From assembly GCA_021797225.1 (NCBI GenBank), contig JAKAAE010000028.1, positions 1 to 15,052 of the forward strand: 15,052 bases of DNA, in the 5' to 3' direction. The first letter of the stretch is position 1. Each line of letters opens with the position of its first letter. This DNA comes from Thermoplasmata archaeon (GTDB lineage: Archaea > Thermoplasmatota > Thermoplasmata > Thermoplasmatales > Thermoplasmataceae). A program made the translations under genes and the position numbers. The notes beneath the pieces were generated by a model. It worked only from the letters and a program-made list of their open reading frames with translations. It ran no database searches and was not told the DNA's origin. Positions 7,188-13,848 of the stretch are shown piece after piece.

Positions 7188-7425
7188 TTACCTCCCTCTG
7201 CTGATATCTGGTAATAATTCCATTTTCCATTATATCCATACTTGCGGTGTATAATATATCTTCCTTTCTGAAACTGATTTTTGCATTCCACTTCTTTAAT
7301 CCGGAATAATAAAATATATCCTCAAATTCAATGTCCTGCACATTTACATTCTCAGTTTTTGCCATGTCTTCCATAATTATTTTTTTTAAATCTTCCATTT
7401 TTCCAATGATTAATTTAAACTCCAT
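7174..7425 (-). CDS. Small protein of unknown function, 83 residues
   Basis: This small acidic protein has no recognised family. The chosen ATG (7425) begins MEFKLIIGKMEDLKK and has a TATA-like CTTATAATA centred about 24 bases upstream; in-frame alternatives are at 7440, 7398 and 7509. The C-terminal two thirds alternate in a way that suggests a beta-sheet: FEDIFYYSGLKKWNAKISF, then a Tyr-centred strand, then a final strand ending in QQREV. The divergent small gene at 7518 has the same pattern (Y..G.W...SF....Y), so the two may be distant paralogues. The 3' end overlaps the HxlR gene, placing the protein in one operon with that regulator and the membrane protein. It may be a partner or ligand-binding protein, but this is speculation. 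Confidence 0.65.
   Translation of the reverse strand: MEFKLIIGKMEDLKKIIMEDMAKTENVNVQDIEFEDIFYYSGLKKWNAKISFRKEDILYTASMDIMENGIITRYQQREVNELE
7190..7195 (-). promoter_or_regulatory. Shine-Dalgarno site of the HxlR gene
   Basis: GGAGGT, two bases before the ATG at 7187, lies within the end of the overlapping upstream gene. It fixes the HxlR start and shows that internal operon genes in this genome use ribosome-binding sites while first genes tend to be leaderless. Confidence 0.6.
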
Positions 7426-7442
7426 GAGCCATAAATGCATTG

Positions 7443-7498
7443 AATTATTATAAGCCTTTTTAAATTTGGAACTAACAAATCTCATAAGTGTTTTATAC
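7443..7498. promoter_or_regulatory. Back-to-back leaderless promoters of two small genes
   Basis: A minus-strand box CTTATAATA (forward 7445-7453) lies about 24 bases before the ATG at 7425, and a plus-strand box TTTATAC (7492-7498) lies about 23 bases before the ATG at 7518. Both spacings predict transcripts starting at the start codon. The boxes are about 45 bases apart, so a single bound regulator, for example the neighbouring HxlR protein, could control both directions. Confidence 0.45.
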
Positions 7499-7517
7499 AG
7501 TATTTTCATTTGTTTTT

Positions 7518-7730
7518 ATGGATGACCGTGGAAGTGCACTAGTCTTTATCAGGAACTATATATTGAAAAACTATGATGGCGTTGAGAACATAAGAATACG
7601 TGAACTGAACCATGATCGCTATACTGGCAACTGGACATCCCATACCAGCTTTAATGACGTGGAAAGAAGTTATGAAATAGCAATAGTGTTCAATAATGAA
7701 AAAATAATTTTTGTAAAAGAATTCTTATAA
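7518..7730 (+). CDS. Small protein of unknown function, 70 residues
   Basis: This is a small protein with no recognised family. The start is the ATG at 7518 (MDDRGSALVF), supported by the TATA-like box 23 bases upstream; an earlier TTG at 7488 would lie within the promoter. The N-terminal helix (ALVFIRNYILKNY) is followed by strands containing RYTGNWTSHTSF, YEIAIVF and EKIIFVKEF. The Tyr-Gly-(x)n-Trp-(x)n-Phe-(x)n-Tyr order matches the divergent 83-residue protein, suggesting a duplicated and inverted gene pair. It ends six bases before the tRNA-Thr, which is on the opposite strand. Confidence 0.6.
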   Translation: MDDRGSALVFIRNYILKNYDGVENIRIRELNHDRYTGNWTSHTSFNDVERSYEIAIVFNNEKIIFVKEFL

Positions 7731-7736
7731 ATTAAG

Positions 7737-7809
7737 AGCCATCGGCGAGATTTGAACTCGCGACCTGTTGATTACGAATCAACCACTCTACCTGCTGAGC
7801 TACGATGGC
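7737..7809 (-). tRNA. tRNA-Thr, anticodon CGT
   Basis: This 73-nt tRNA lacks encoded CCA and any intron. The acceptor stem GCCATCG (7809-7803) pairs perfectly with CGATGGC (7744-7738). The D stem is GCTC/GAGT with loop AGCAGGTA. The anticodon stem GTTGA/TCAAC holds the loop TTCGTAA, so the anticodon is CGT (reads ACG). The T arm is GCGAG-TTCAAAT-CTCGC. The unpaired base before CCA addition is T, as is usual for archaeal tRNA-Thr. The first ten bases overlap the end of the DUF1015 gene on the same strand. Confidence 0.96.
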
Positions 7810-8960
7810 CTCTGGTATATTGCAATTCCTGATGGAATTTTTGGATAAAAATATGTTGATTTCTGGGGAAATATACGGTTATTCAATGTTAGATTCAGGA
7901 AATCATCCTTCTGCCAGGAAGGGATAAGTACTGCAAACTCACATTCATGCCGGTCAACCGCATTGATAGCTTCCGTCGTATTGTATATATAACCCACCTT
8001 TTTTTCCATTTCATCCCTGGTGAGGCCAAATACATTCTGAAATAGAATACTGTTTATGATCTCTGTGGAAAGAGGCTTTGCACTGCCGAACGTTTCATTT
8101 ATGACATATTCCTTGGGTATAAGCCTGTAGAATAAACCCCTGCTGTAAACCCTTATAGTGTTATCATCTTCCATGGTTTTTTCTGTATAAACATCGAATA
8201 AGTTTTTGATTTTGTTCAGGTTCTCCTCAAAATTCAACCGGTAAACTAGCCTGTCAACACCTCCGATCATCAATCCATTTCCATAAATTGATGTTGTATA
8301 AGCAAGTGCATAATTCCAGAAACTATCACCGGTCTCTGCTTCCAGGTTTCTTATTGCCTGTGTTCTGTGATGCCCATCAGCAACAATCCCCTGAATATTT
8401 TCCAGGGATTCTTTCACCTTGGTTATACGGTGGGTGTCATCCAGAAAATAAACGTAATTTTCCACACCGCTGGGTTCCTCAAATTTGAATTTCTCCTCAA
8501 GATCGGCCGCATATCTTTTTATCAGTTTGTCGAAGCTGTTGTCCGGGATGACTATGAATATGGGTTCGGGCTCTGCCTGTAGCTCCTCCATTATTTGCTG
8601 CCTCTCCAGTACCTGCTTATCAAACGTATTCTCATGTGCGCTTATTGTACCGTTAAGTTCAAGCAGTGAAATAATTCCATACCTTGATACAGCCTCCTTA
8701 TTTATGTAAAATACCTGTTTGAGAATAATAATTATATCCTTATCGTATTCATAAATAAAACCATCTTTCAGCCATTTATCCAGGATTTTTTTTGGGCTTA
8801 TTCTGTTATTCATGGTCTCAGGCATGCTCAGAGCGGTTATATTGCATCTTGCAGAACGCAATTTCTTTTCCTGTTCAGGTGTAATGGTGTCAAACGGAGG
8901 AGAAACCACCTCCTTTATGTCACAGGAGAATAAATACGGTTTGAATTCTTTAATATTCAT
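7800..8960 (-). CDS. DUF1015 family protein
   Basis: This 386-residue soluble protein is of near-normal length for the DUF1015 family. Features include the N-terminal VVSPPFDTITPEQ (18-30, family form 'APPYDVI'), SAHENTFDKQVLERQQIM (107-124), and the most conserved motif ADGHHRTQAI (194-203). A similar DGHHR motif occurs in ParB-like folds, and some DUF1015-type proteins have been connected with ATP/ADP-dependent kinases. I cannot assign a reaction. The start codon overlaps the stop of endonuclease IV by one base (TAATG), so it is translationally coupled. The last residues RPS and the TAG stop are encoded by the 5' end of tRNA-Thr. The C-terminus (YFYPKIPSGIAIY) matches normal family endings, so the gene is not truncated by the overlap. 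Confidence 0.85.
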   Translation of the reverse strand: MNIKEFKPYLFSCDIKEVVSPPFDTITPEQEKKLRSARCNITALSMPETMNNRISPKKILDKWLKDGFIYEYDKDIIIILKQVFYINKEAVSRYGIISLLELNGTISAHENTFDKQVLERQQIMEELQAEPEPIFIVIPDNSFDKLIKRYAADLEEKFKFEEPSGVENYVYFLDDTHRITKVKESLENIQGIVADGHHRTQAIRNLEAETGDSFWNYALAYTTSIYGNGLMIGGVDRLVYRLNFEENLNKIKNLFDVYTEKTMEDDNTIRVYSRGLFYRLIPKEYVINETFGSAKPLSTEIINSILFQNVFGLTRDEMEKKVGYIYNTTEAINAVDRHECEFAVLIPSWQKDDFLNLTLNNRIFPQKSTYFYPKIPSGIAIYQRPS

Positions 8961-9805
8961 TACATCACCATCAAATCTCTTAATTTTTGAATATTGGATA
9001 AATAATTCTCATCTGCACCTGGCGTTTCCATAATCATGGGAATGCCATTGAATGAATCGTCATTTATTATATTTTTAAATCCCTTATCTCCGATGAATCC
9101 TTTTCCTATATTTTCGTGCCTGTCCTTTTTTGATCCCAGTTCAAACATGGAATCATTTATGTGCATGGCATAGATATTTTTCATTACTCCTGATGATTTC
9201 AGGCTTTCAATGGATTCTTCGTACTTGTCAACCAGGTCATATCCCTCGGCAAAAAAATGGCAGGTATCAAGGCATATTCCTGTTTTATTCTTTGAATCAT
9301 CCATCATTGACCACATTTCTTCAATTGTAGCAGGGACTGTATTGCCCTTTCCAGAGGAGTTTTCAATGAGAAGCCTTATATTTCCCGTTTCAATTGAATT
9401 GAGTATCTCCATTATGGATTTTACGGCAAACTTTCTGTCCTTGTTTGAACCGGGATGGAAAACAAGGTATTCAATATCAAGACGGTTGCATGCCTCTATT
9501 TCATACCTGAGGTCCTCTACCGATTTATCTACAAGGTCTTTATTCTCTGATCCCAGGTTGAGCAGGTATGTAGCATGTACAACTGGCTTTTTCATTTTAA
9601 ATTCTCTAACATTCTGCTTGAAACTTTCACATTCATCATCCTTTATTTCTCTGTATTTCCATTGAAGATTGCTCTTTACAAAAATCTGAAATGTATTGAA
9701 TCCAAATGAATTTGCCCTTTCCGGTGATAAAGCTATGCTTTCTGCTACGGAAACGTGGCCACCTACAAGCTTATCCCTGCTCTCGAAGTCACATCTTAAT
9801 TTCAT
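8960..9805 (-). CDS. nfo: Endonuclease IV (AP endonuclease)
   Basis: This 281-residue enzyme cleaves DNA 5' of abasic sites and trims 3'-blocking groups in base-excision repair. All nine zinc ligands of the E. coli enzyme have counterparts in order: H77 (VVHATY), H117 (VFHPGS), E148 (IENSSG), D180 and H183 (CLDTCHFF), H215 (MHINDS), D228 and H230 (KDRHENIG), and E260 (METPGA). The segment LVGGHVSV at 13-20 is the family start, and the length is that of the family (about 280). The ATG at 9805 overlaps the end of the TrmB-like regulator gene by 17 bases, and its stop overlaps the DUF1015 start by one base, indicating one polycistronic unit. DNA repair is plausibly under the control of that regulator. 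Confidence 0.95.
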   Translation of the reverse strand: MKLRCDFESRDKLVGGHVSVAESIALSPERANSFGFNTFQIFVKSNLQWKYREIKDDECESFKQNVREFKMKKPVVHATYLLNLGSENKDLVDKSVEDLRYEIEACNRLDIEYLVFHPGSNKDRKFAVKSIMEILNSIETGNIRLLIENSSGKGNTVPATIEEMWSMMDDSKNKTGICLDTCHFFAEGYDLVDKYEESIESLKSSGVMKNIYAMHINDSMFELGSKKDRHENIGKGFIGDKGFKNIINDDSFNGIPMIMETPGADENYLSNIQKLRDLMVM

Positions 9806-10502
9806 CGTTCATCATCATGTTGATAAACTGCAGTACATGCAGTGAAAGCACAGGGTTATCGGTATAACCGCAGGCATCCAGGTCGGCCCCCGCCAGCATT
9901 GCCCTTGAATCATCGCTTGCTACATCTGTAGCTATGAGTCCTTCTTTCCTGTAAACTATGGTATTATGCGGCACTCTCTTATTGGGTGGTGTTATAAAAA
10001 CAACCTTTACGCCTCTTTTCAAGGCATTTTCTATATTTTTCTTCAGTTCGCTTCTTATTTCCCTTATACGGGGTGTTGCAATAAGTATCTCCCTCTCTGT
10101 AAGATCAAACATCTCTGCCATTTTGCTCATTACTTTTGACCTTCCGTATATGGTGAATACCAGCTGTGGATCTCCCTTTGATGGAAGCACATCCTGCAAT
10201 TCCTTTAAATCGTCAAATAATTTATTGACACTGCTAATGAAATCATCCTTTATTTTTGACATGTCCTCGGGCTTGAACATTCTGGGTCTGCCCTCTGTTT
10301 CCCTTGCAAATCCACGTGCCACAAGAGATTCCATTACCTTATAGGCAGATGTTCTGGGAATACCTGCGGTATCTGCAATAGTATCAGCATTTGCCACACC
10401 ATGATATACTAATGAGGCAAAGGCCTGAGCTTCATATGACGAGAGTCCAAGGATTTTGAGCATATTTGCTGTTTTCATTATGTGTTCTGGATTAGCTTCC
10501 AT
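9789..10502 (-). CDS. TrmB-family transcriptional regulator
   Basis: This 237-residue protein has an N-terminal winged-helix domain of TrmB type (residues about 10-80): LKILGLSSYEAQAFASLVYHG, then the recognition region GIPRTSAYKVMESLVARGF and a wing ending RPRMFKPED. A coiled-coil-like linker (86-108) leads to a C-terminal domain in which strands such as LVFTIYGRSK, REILIATPR and GVKVVFIT alternate, as in the PLD-like sensor domain of TrmB. In characterised relatives it binds sugars, but the ligand here is unknown. Upstream is an AATAA-atgcc-TTATT inverted repeat (10507-10521), next to a TATA-like element (about 10525), suggesting possible autoregulation. The transcript is probably leaderless. 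It heads the nfo-DUF1015 unit. Confidence 0.85.
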   Translation of the reverse strand: MEANPEHIMKTANMLKILGLSSYEAQAFASLVYHGVANADTIADTAGIPRTSAYKVMESLVARGFARETEGRPRMFKPEDMSKIKDDFISSVNKLFDDLKELQDVLPSKGDPQLVFTIYGRSKVMSKMAEMFDLTEREILIATPRIREIRSELKKNIENALKRGVKVVFITPPNKRVPHNTIVYRKEGLIATDVASDDSRAMLAGADLDACGYTDNPVLSLHVLQFINMMMNDEIKM

Positions 10503-10506
10503 AACT

Positions 10507-10521
10507 AATAAATGCCTTATT
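10507..10521. promoter_or_regulatory. Possible operator of the TrmB-family gene
   Basis: AATAA and TTATT flank a five-base spacer (ATGCC), forming a small inverted repeat that begins five bases upstream of the regulator's ATG and adjoins a TATA-like element. Its placement is right for blocking transcription, but no known motif is matched. Confidence 0.3.
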
Positions 10522-10581
10522 TACTTAAAACATTTTCTATTTGCCAAATAATACATGAAGTTCTTTTTGTCCAAAGGACTC

Positions 10582-11100
10582 CTAAGCCATTAATTTCCTA
10601 AGTATGTGCGCAACTACATCTAGGAATACTTTCTTTATTATATTGAAGTAACCATTCACATCTGCATTTATTAAAATTCTATTAGCGGATTTGAACAATC
10701 CCATTTATATATTTCTTCCAAGATATGCATCATGCTTTTCCACGCTTCCATTAACAAGGAGTGAGCATTTAGAAGTATAACTCCCTTCCTGTGGGATAAC
10801 ACCAACACCATTCTTTCCTACCATGTACTTAATCATTGAACTTAAGCTATTGAATGAAATCTATACGAAGTTCTGGTTATTATCCTGCCAATGTTCACCT
10901 TCTGTCTCCATAGGTCATTATGGTCTATTATTATGACATCGATACTATTCAACAATGCATAATTGAATATGCATCTTGATGATTTGCGGAATAAATCATT
11001 TAACTCTCTGTTTCTGTTATCTGTTATATGATTTATCATTCTGATATATCTTGGGTCTTTCTTATTATGTTTATTTTAGGTATTACTCATAGACCTTACT
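10582..11100 (-). pseudogene. tnpB: Decayed TnpB (IS200/IS605 family), C-terminal half
   Basis: This is a remnant of the RNA-guided nuclease TnpB. In frame from about 11075 to 10842 the translation runs through RNRELNDLFRKSSRCIF and IDVIIIDHNDLWRQKVNIG, matching the helix-strand segment of TnpB before its second catalytic acid. After a frameshift near 10865, the sequence resumes with ISFNSLSSMIKYM, then QEGSYTSKCSLL and EKHDAYLGR. It is then broken by a TAA (10705-10707) and continues MGLFKSANRILINADVNGYFNII, including the last RuvC aspartate, ending in TAG at 10582. A TAA at 11076-11078 interrupts the upstream part. At least two stops plus a frameshift mean the gene is dead. No TnpA, guide RNA end or inverted-repeat end could be identified. 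It marks the edge of an accessory region. Confidence 0.85.
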
Positions 11101-11395
11101 CTGATAATTATGTCCTGATTCTGTTTATGTCTCTTTTTATGTATTATGTAGTGAATAAAATTCGTTAAAAATATAAATGATTAATATAACAATTGGTCAG
11201 ACATACTATGAAAGTAGTAAGATCATATGAAGAAAATAATTAAATCAATATATTATACTATAAATAGTTTAAATTGGCACATTAGTTATTATTATCCTTT
11301 ACTGAATATATATAAAACATATGAAGACTGTAAATGTAGTAAAATCAGGCATTATAGAACCATATAGAAAAGTTAATATATGACTTATTATTATT
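11101..11395. other. AT-rich intergenic region
   Basis: This stretch of about 295 bases lies between the TnpB remnant and the accessory operon. Very AT-rich, it contains short plus-strand frames starting ATGAAAGTAGTAAG (11208) and ATGAAGACTGTAAATG (11321, 20 codons), reminiscent of TnpB N-termini but too short to claim. A possible promoter for the following operon is CATATAGAAA (11361-11370), about 30 bases before the ATG at 11396, or the GTTAATATA at 11372-11380. I see no RNA gene here. Confidence 0.4.
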
Positions 11396-11521
11396 ATGGA
11401 ATCAAATATCTTGAATCCTACATATAAGGAATTGATTGCTATGGAGAAGTACCGTAACAGTGATACGGGAAGTATTTACAGTGACAAGCACGGAAATAAC
11501 TGTGCAAAGGTGATGGAATGA
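11396..11521 (+). CDS. Small ORF, 41 residues, unknown
   Basis: This small frame begins MESNILNPTYKELIAMEKY and ends CAKVME, with a single cysteine and no hydrophobic segment. Its TGA overlaps the ATG of the next gene by four bases (ATGA), and the Shine-Dalgarno of that gene lies in its last codons, so translation of both is coupled. This is the main evidence that it is a real gene or a short leader peptide. Being the first frame of an operon that includes an ABC exporter, it could be a peptide substrate, a regulatory leader or a remnant of a larger gene. No family is recognised. Confidence is moderate because such short frames arise easily by chance in AT-rich DNA. Confidence 0.45.
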   Translation: MESNILNPTYKELIAMEKYRNSDTGSIYSDKHGNNCAKVME

Positions 11522-12120
11522 AAAATGAGGTTCTAAATAGCAGAGAAATTGATATAAAAATGTCCGACCTACTCTTTTCAATTATATTTATAATAACACT
11601 TGTGTCGTTACTGTCTTTTTTGAATAATCCGATAAATAATCCGAATAGTAAAATCCCATTAAACCATAAGGATATCCCGGATGCATCATATGTATATGGC
11701 GGTTTACATGGAAAGTATGAAGTGTATGATCATTTTTTATGGTGGAGCACTCTTATTGGTGAAGGGAATTTTTTAAGCAAATTATCATTTAACTATAATG
11801 GAAATCAGGTCTCTAATGTCAAATGGACATATTGGGCTAAAGCATGTAACCCCAGTGGTACCGGTCCGTCAGGTCCAATTTCATGTGTTAATTATAACGG
11901 TCCATATTCTGTCCCAGGCAAGGTTGCATACAGTGTTAATTTCAATCCTGTATTTACAACTTCAACAGTTTATGGATGCTACACAGGTCGATATTATAGC
12001 AATGTTGTAGGGTATGATAACGGCCATGTTCATGGTAAATTTGAATATTTCGAGACATTACAGTACAATAACGCATTAATAAACATTATACAATCCATAG
12101 TAGATCAGGGTGAAGAATAA
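11518..12120 (+). CDS. Membrane-anchored exported protein, 200 residues, unknown
   Basis: This protein has a single N-terminal hydrophobic segment (LLFSIIFIITLVSLLSFL, residues 18-35) preceded by a hydrophilic 17-residue tail, suggesting a signal anchor with the remainder outside the cell. The outer part is rich in Tyr, Gly and Asn, with WWSTLIGEG (75-83), a Gly/Pro loop between C110 and C123 (ACNPSGTGPSGPISC), and a third cysteine in VYGCYTGRYY (C154). The His-rich patch GHVHGKFEYF follows. No database family is recognised. The start at 11518 follows an archaeal AGGTGAT ribosome-binding site (11508-11514). It overlaps the 41-codon frame and is followed after 14 bases by the next gene. The exported location and operon context suggest a surface or secreted component of the ABC system downstream. 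Confidence 0.7.
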   Translation: MKNEVLNSREIDIKMSDLLFSIIFIITLVSLLSFLNNPINNPNSKIPLNHKDIPDASYVYGGLHGKYEVYDHFLWWSTLIGEGNFLSKLSFNYNGNQVSNVKWTYWAKACNPSGTGPSGPISCVNYNGPYSVPGKVAYSVNFNPVFTTSTVYGCYTGRYYSNVVGYDNGHVHGKFEYFETLQYNNALINIIQSIVDQGEE

Positions 12121-12134
12121 TTATAAGTGGTATA

Positions 12135-12965
12135 ATGAAAAAAAATAAATTTAAATTATTTTTCGTTCTTATCGTGATTTTTTTATTGTTTATAGTTCTA
12201 TTCTCACCGTCCATATATGAGGATGTAAAAAAAAGTTCTCTTCTGCCCAGCACAAAAAATCATAATTTTTATGGCTGTTATTTGTTCTATACTGTAGAAA
12301 CATGGCTTTATAATAATTCAAAATATACAAAAACATTTTACCCCGCTACTCAAAATAATACAATTCCAGACATAGGATTTTGTGGTGGCATCAAAGTGGA
12401 ATATCACAATTCAACCTACTTCTATTTGAGAGTAGTATTTACATCAGAAATAAATAATTCACTTAGATATATAAGCACCCAATATTTTAGCTATAATTCA
12501 TATGTGGGGAAATTATTTTTCCCTGATATGTCACTAAATGCAGGAAAAATAATAACATATTCAAACAATACATCTGGTACTGTAACAGATAAAAATTATC
12601 CATACAACTCTAAAATGTTTTCTAAAGAGGGAATTATAAAATCGACAAATATCGCGCTCCATAATATAAAATATAACAGGCATAGAGTAAAATCATGTTT
12701 TTCATATGCACATACACCATCTGGTGGCAATATTCTTACCTCAATTGCATATTCTGGTCAATTATATCCATTCACAGAAATATTCCCGGCATATAATAAT
12801 TCGGCAGAATTAATATTAACTTTAAACCGAACAAATGTTAATCTGGAGCCACTAGATTTGTGGCTTTATTATATCGCACCAAATATTATAGATGCCATTA
12901 TAATCGTTATTTTTGCCGTACCTGTATATGCATTTACTATTATATCAGCAAAAAGGAGGAAATAA
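12135..12965 (+). CDS. Two-helix membrane protein with large outer domain, 276 residues
   Basis: This protein has hydrophobic segments at both ends (about residues 8-25 and 247-270), the latter followed by a basic tail SAKRRK. The middle 210 residues should face the outside. The middle contains several Asn-X-Ser/Thr sequons (for example N92-S-T, N144-N-T, N231-R-T), as expected for glycosylated archaeal surface proteins, and cysteines in FYGCYLFY (C48), GFCGG (C83) and KSCFSY (C188). The YGCY word also occurs in the preceding exported protein (VYGCYTG), hinting at a relation, but similarity is otherwise too weak to align by eye. No family is recognised. The stop is at 12963-12965, directly before the ABC ATPase, whose ribosome-binding site it contains. 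Confidence 0.7.
   Translation: MKKNKFKLFFVLIVIFLLFIVLFSPSIYEDVKKSSLLPSTKNHNFYGCYLFYTVETWLYNNSKYTKTFYPATQNNTIPDIGFCGGIKVEYHNSTYFYLRVVFTSEINNSLRYISTQYFSYNSYVGKLFFPDMSLNAGKIITYSNNTSGTVTDKNYPYNSKMFSKEGIIKSTNIALHNIKYNRHRVKSCFSYAHTPSGGNILTSIAYSGQLYPFTEIFPAYNNSAELILTLNRTNVNLEPLDLWLYYIAPNIIDAIIIVIFAVPVYAFTIISAKRRK
12955..12959 (+). promoter_or_regulatory. Shine-Dalgarno site of the ABC ATPase
   Basis: GGAGG, seven bases before the ATG at 12967, lies in the last codons of the preceding gene. It fixes the ATPase start and rules out the in-frame TTG at 12913. Confidence 0.65.
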
Positions 12966-12966
12966 A

Positions 12967-13848
12967 ATGTCATGGCTTGAAATAAGAAATATTTCAAAAA
13001 AATATAATGATATTAACGCTTTACAAAACATAGATTATTCATTTAATAAAAAAGTTCTTGGTATCATAGGTCCAAACGGTGCTGGAAAATCAACATTAAT
13101 TGGAATTATGGAAGGCTTAATACAGTCATCTTCCGGTGAAATAAAAATTTTCGGGAAATCTAGCACTAAGGACTATTTATATATACACAATATTTCTGGA
13201 TTTATTCCGGAAAAACCAGTATTCTATCAATGTATTTATGTAAGCGATTTTTTTAATCAGTTAATAAATAACTTCGGAATAAAACATGGAAACATAGAAA
13301 AATTGGTTTCGGCATTTAAAATTGAATATCTCACGGATAAAAAATTATTAAACCTTTCGAACGGAGAGATGCAGATCATATGGATTGTCTCATCACTCTT
13401 AAATTCAAAAAAGCTTATTATATTGGATGAACCATACTCAAATTTAGATTACTGAAAAATAAATAAATTAATGGATACCCTGAAATATGAAATATTAAAT
13501 AGTGATTTGAAAGTAATAATTACAACACATAGAATTGATGAAATTATTGATTTCGCTGATGAAATCTTATTTATAAATAAAGGGAAAACGTCATTATCAG
13601 ACGATGTTGATTCTATAATAAATCGAAATAAGGTTTTGTGTATATCCTCAAGGGATGTAAAATCAATTTGTTATTTCTTGAATAAAAATGGGATTAAAAA
13701 TGAAGTAAAAGGGTCTAAAATATACTCTGAATTATCTTACAACAGCGAAAATATAATATATTCAATACCTCCTGATTTGATGAAATCTATATTAAGAATT
13801 GAGTTTGTGGATATGGACAATATATTTGGTGAGAATGATTTAAAATGA
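12967..13848 (+). pseudogene. ABC transporter ATP-binding protein with in-frame TGA
   Basis: This 293-codon frame encodes an ABC-type ATPase: Walker A GPNGAGKST (35-43), Q-loop region near GFIPEKP, signature LSNGE (130-134, variant of LSGGQ), Walker B LIILDEP (150-156), D-loop SNLD (158-161) and switch histidine H188 in IITTHRIDEI. An in-frame TGA at 13453-13455 (codon 163) splits it just after the D-loop. The reading frame and family motifs resume immediately after it, so a single substitution (for example from TGG, Trp) or a sequence error explains the break. If real, only read-through, or re-initiation at the ATG at 13471 (no ribosome-binding site seen), could give the H-loop part. The gene overlaps the permease by four bases (ATGA). 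It would energise the permease; the substrate is unknown. Confidence 0.8.
13453..13455 (+). other. In-frame TGA splitting the ABC ATPase
   Basis: The stop lies between the D-loop and the H-loop and is flanked by uninterrupted family sequence (NLDY before, KINKL after). No other lesion is visible in the gene, so it is a recent mutation, a sequence error, or a recoded codon. Confidence 0.85.

Noticed and set aside
9210..9665. 151-codon plus-strand frame opposite endonuclease IV
   Set aside because: It is antisense to a gene with all nine zinc ligands and has no recognisable features.
11208..11383. Two short plus-strand frames beginning ATGAAAGTAGTAAG and ATGAAGACTGTAAATG
   Set aside because: They resemble the start of TnpB proteins but stop after 11 and 20 codons; too short to call genes or remnants.
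11518..12120. Lactococcin 972-like bacteriocin
   Set aside because: The Gly/Tyr/Trp-rich outer domain and ABC genes suggested it, but the spacing of the aromatic and glycine residues does not fit the family convincingly.
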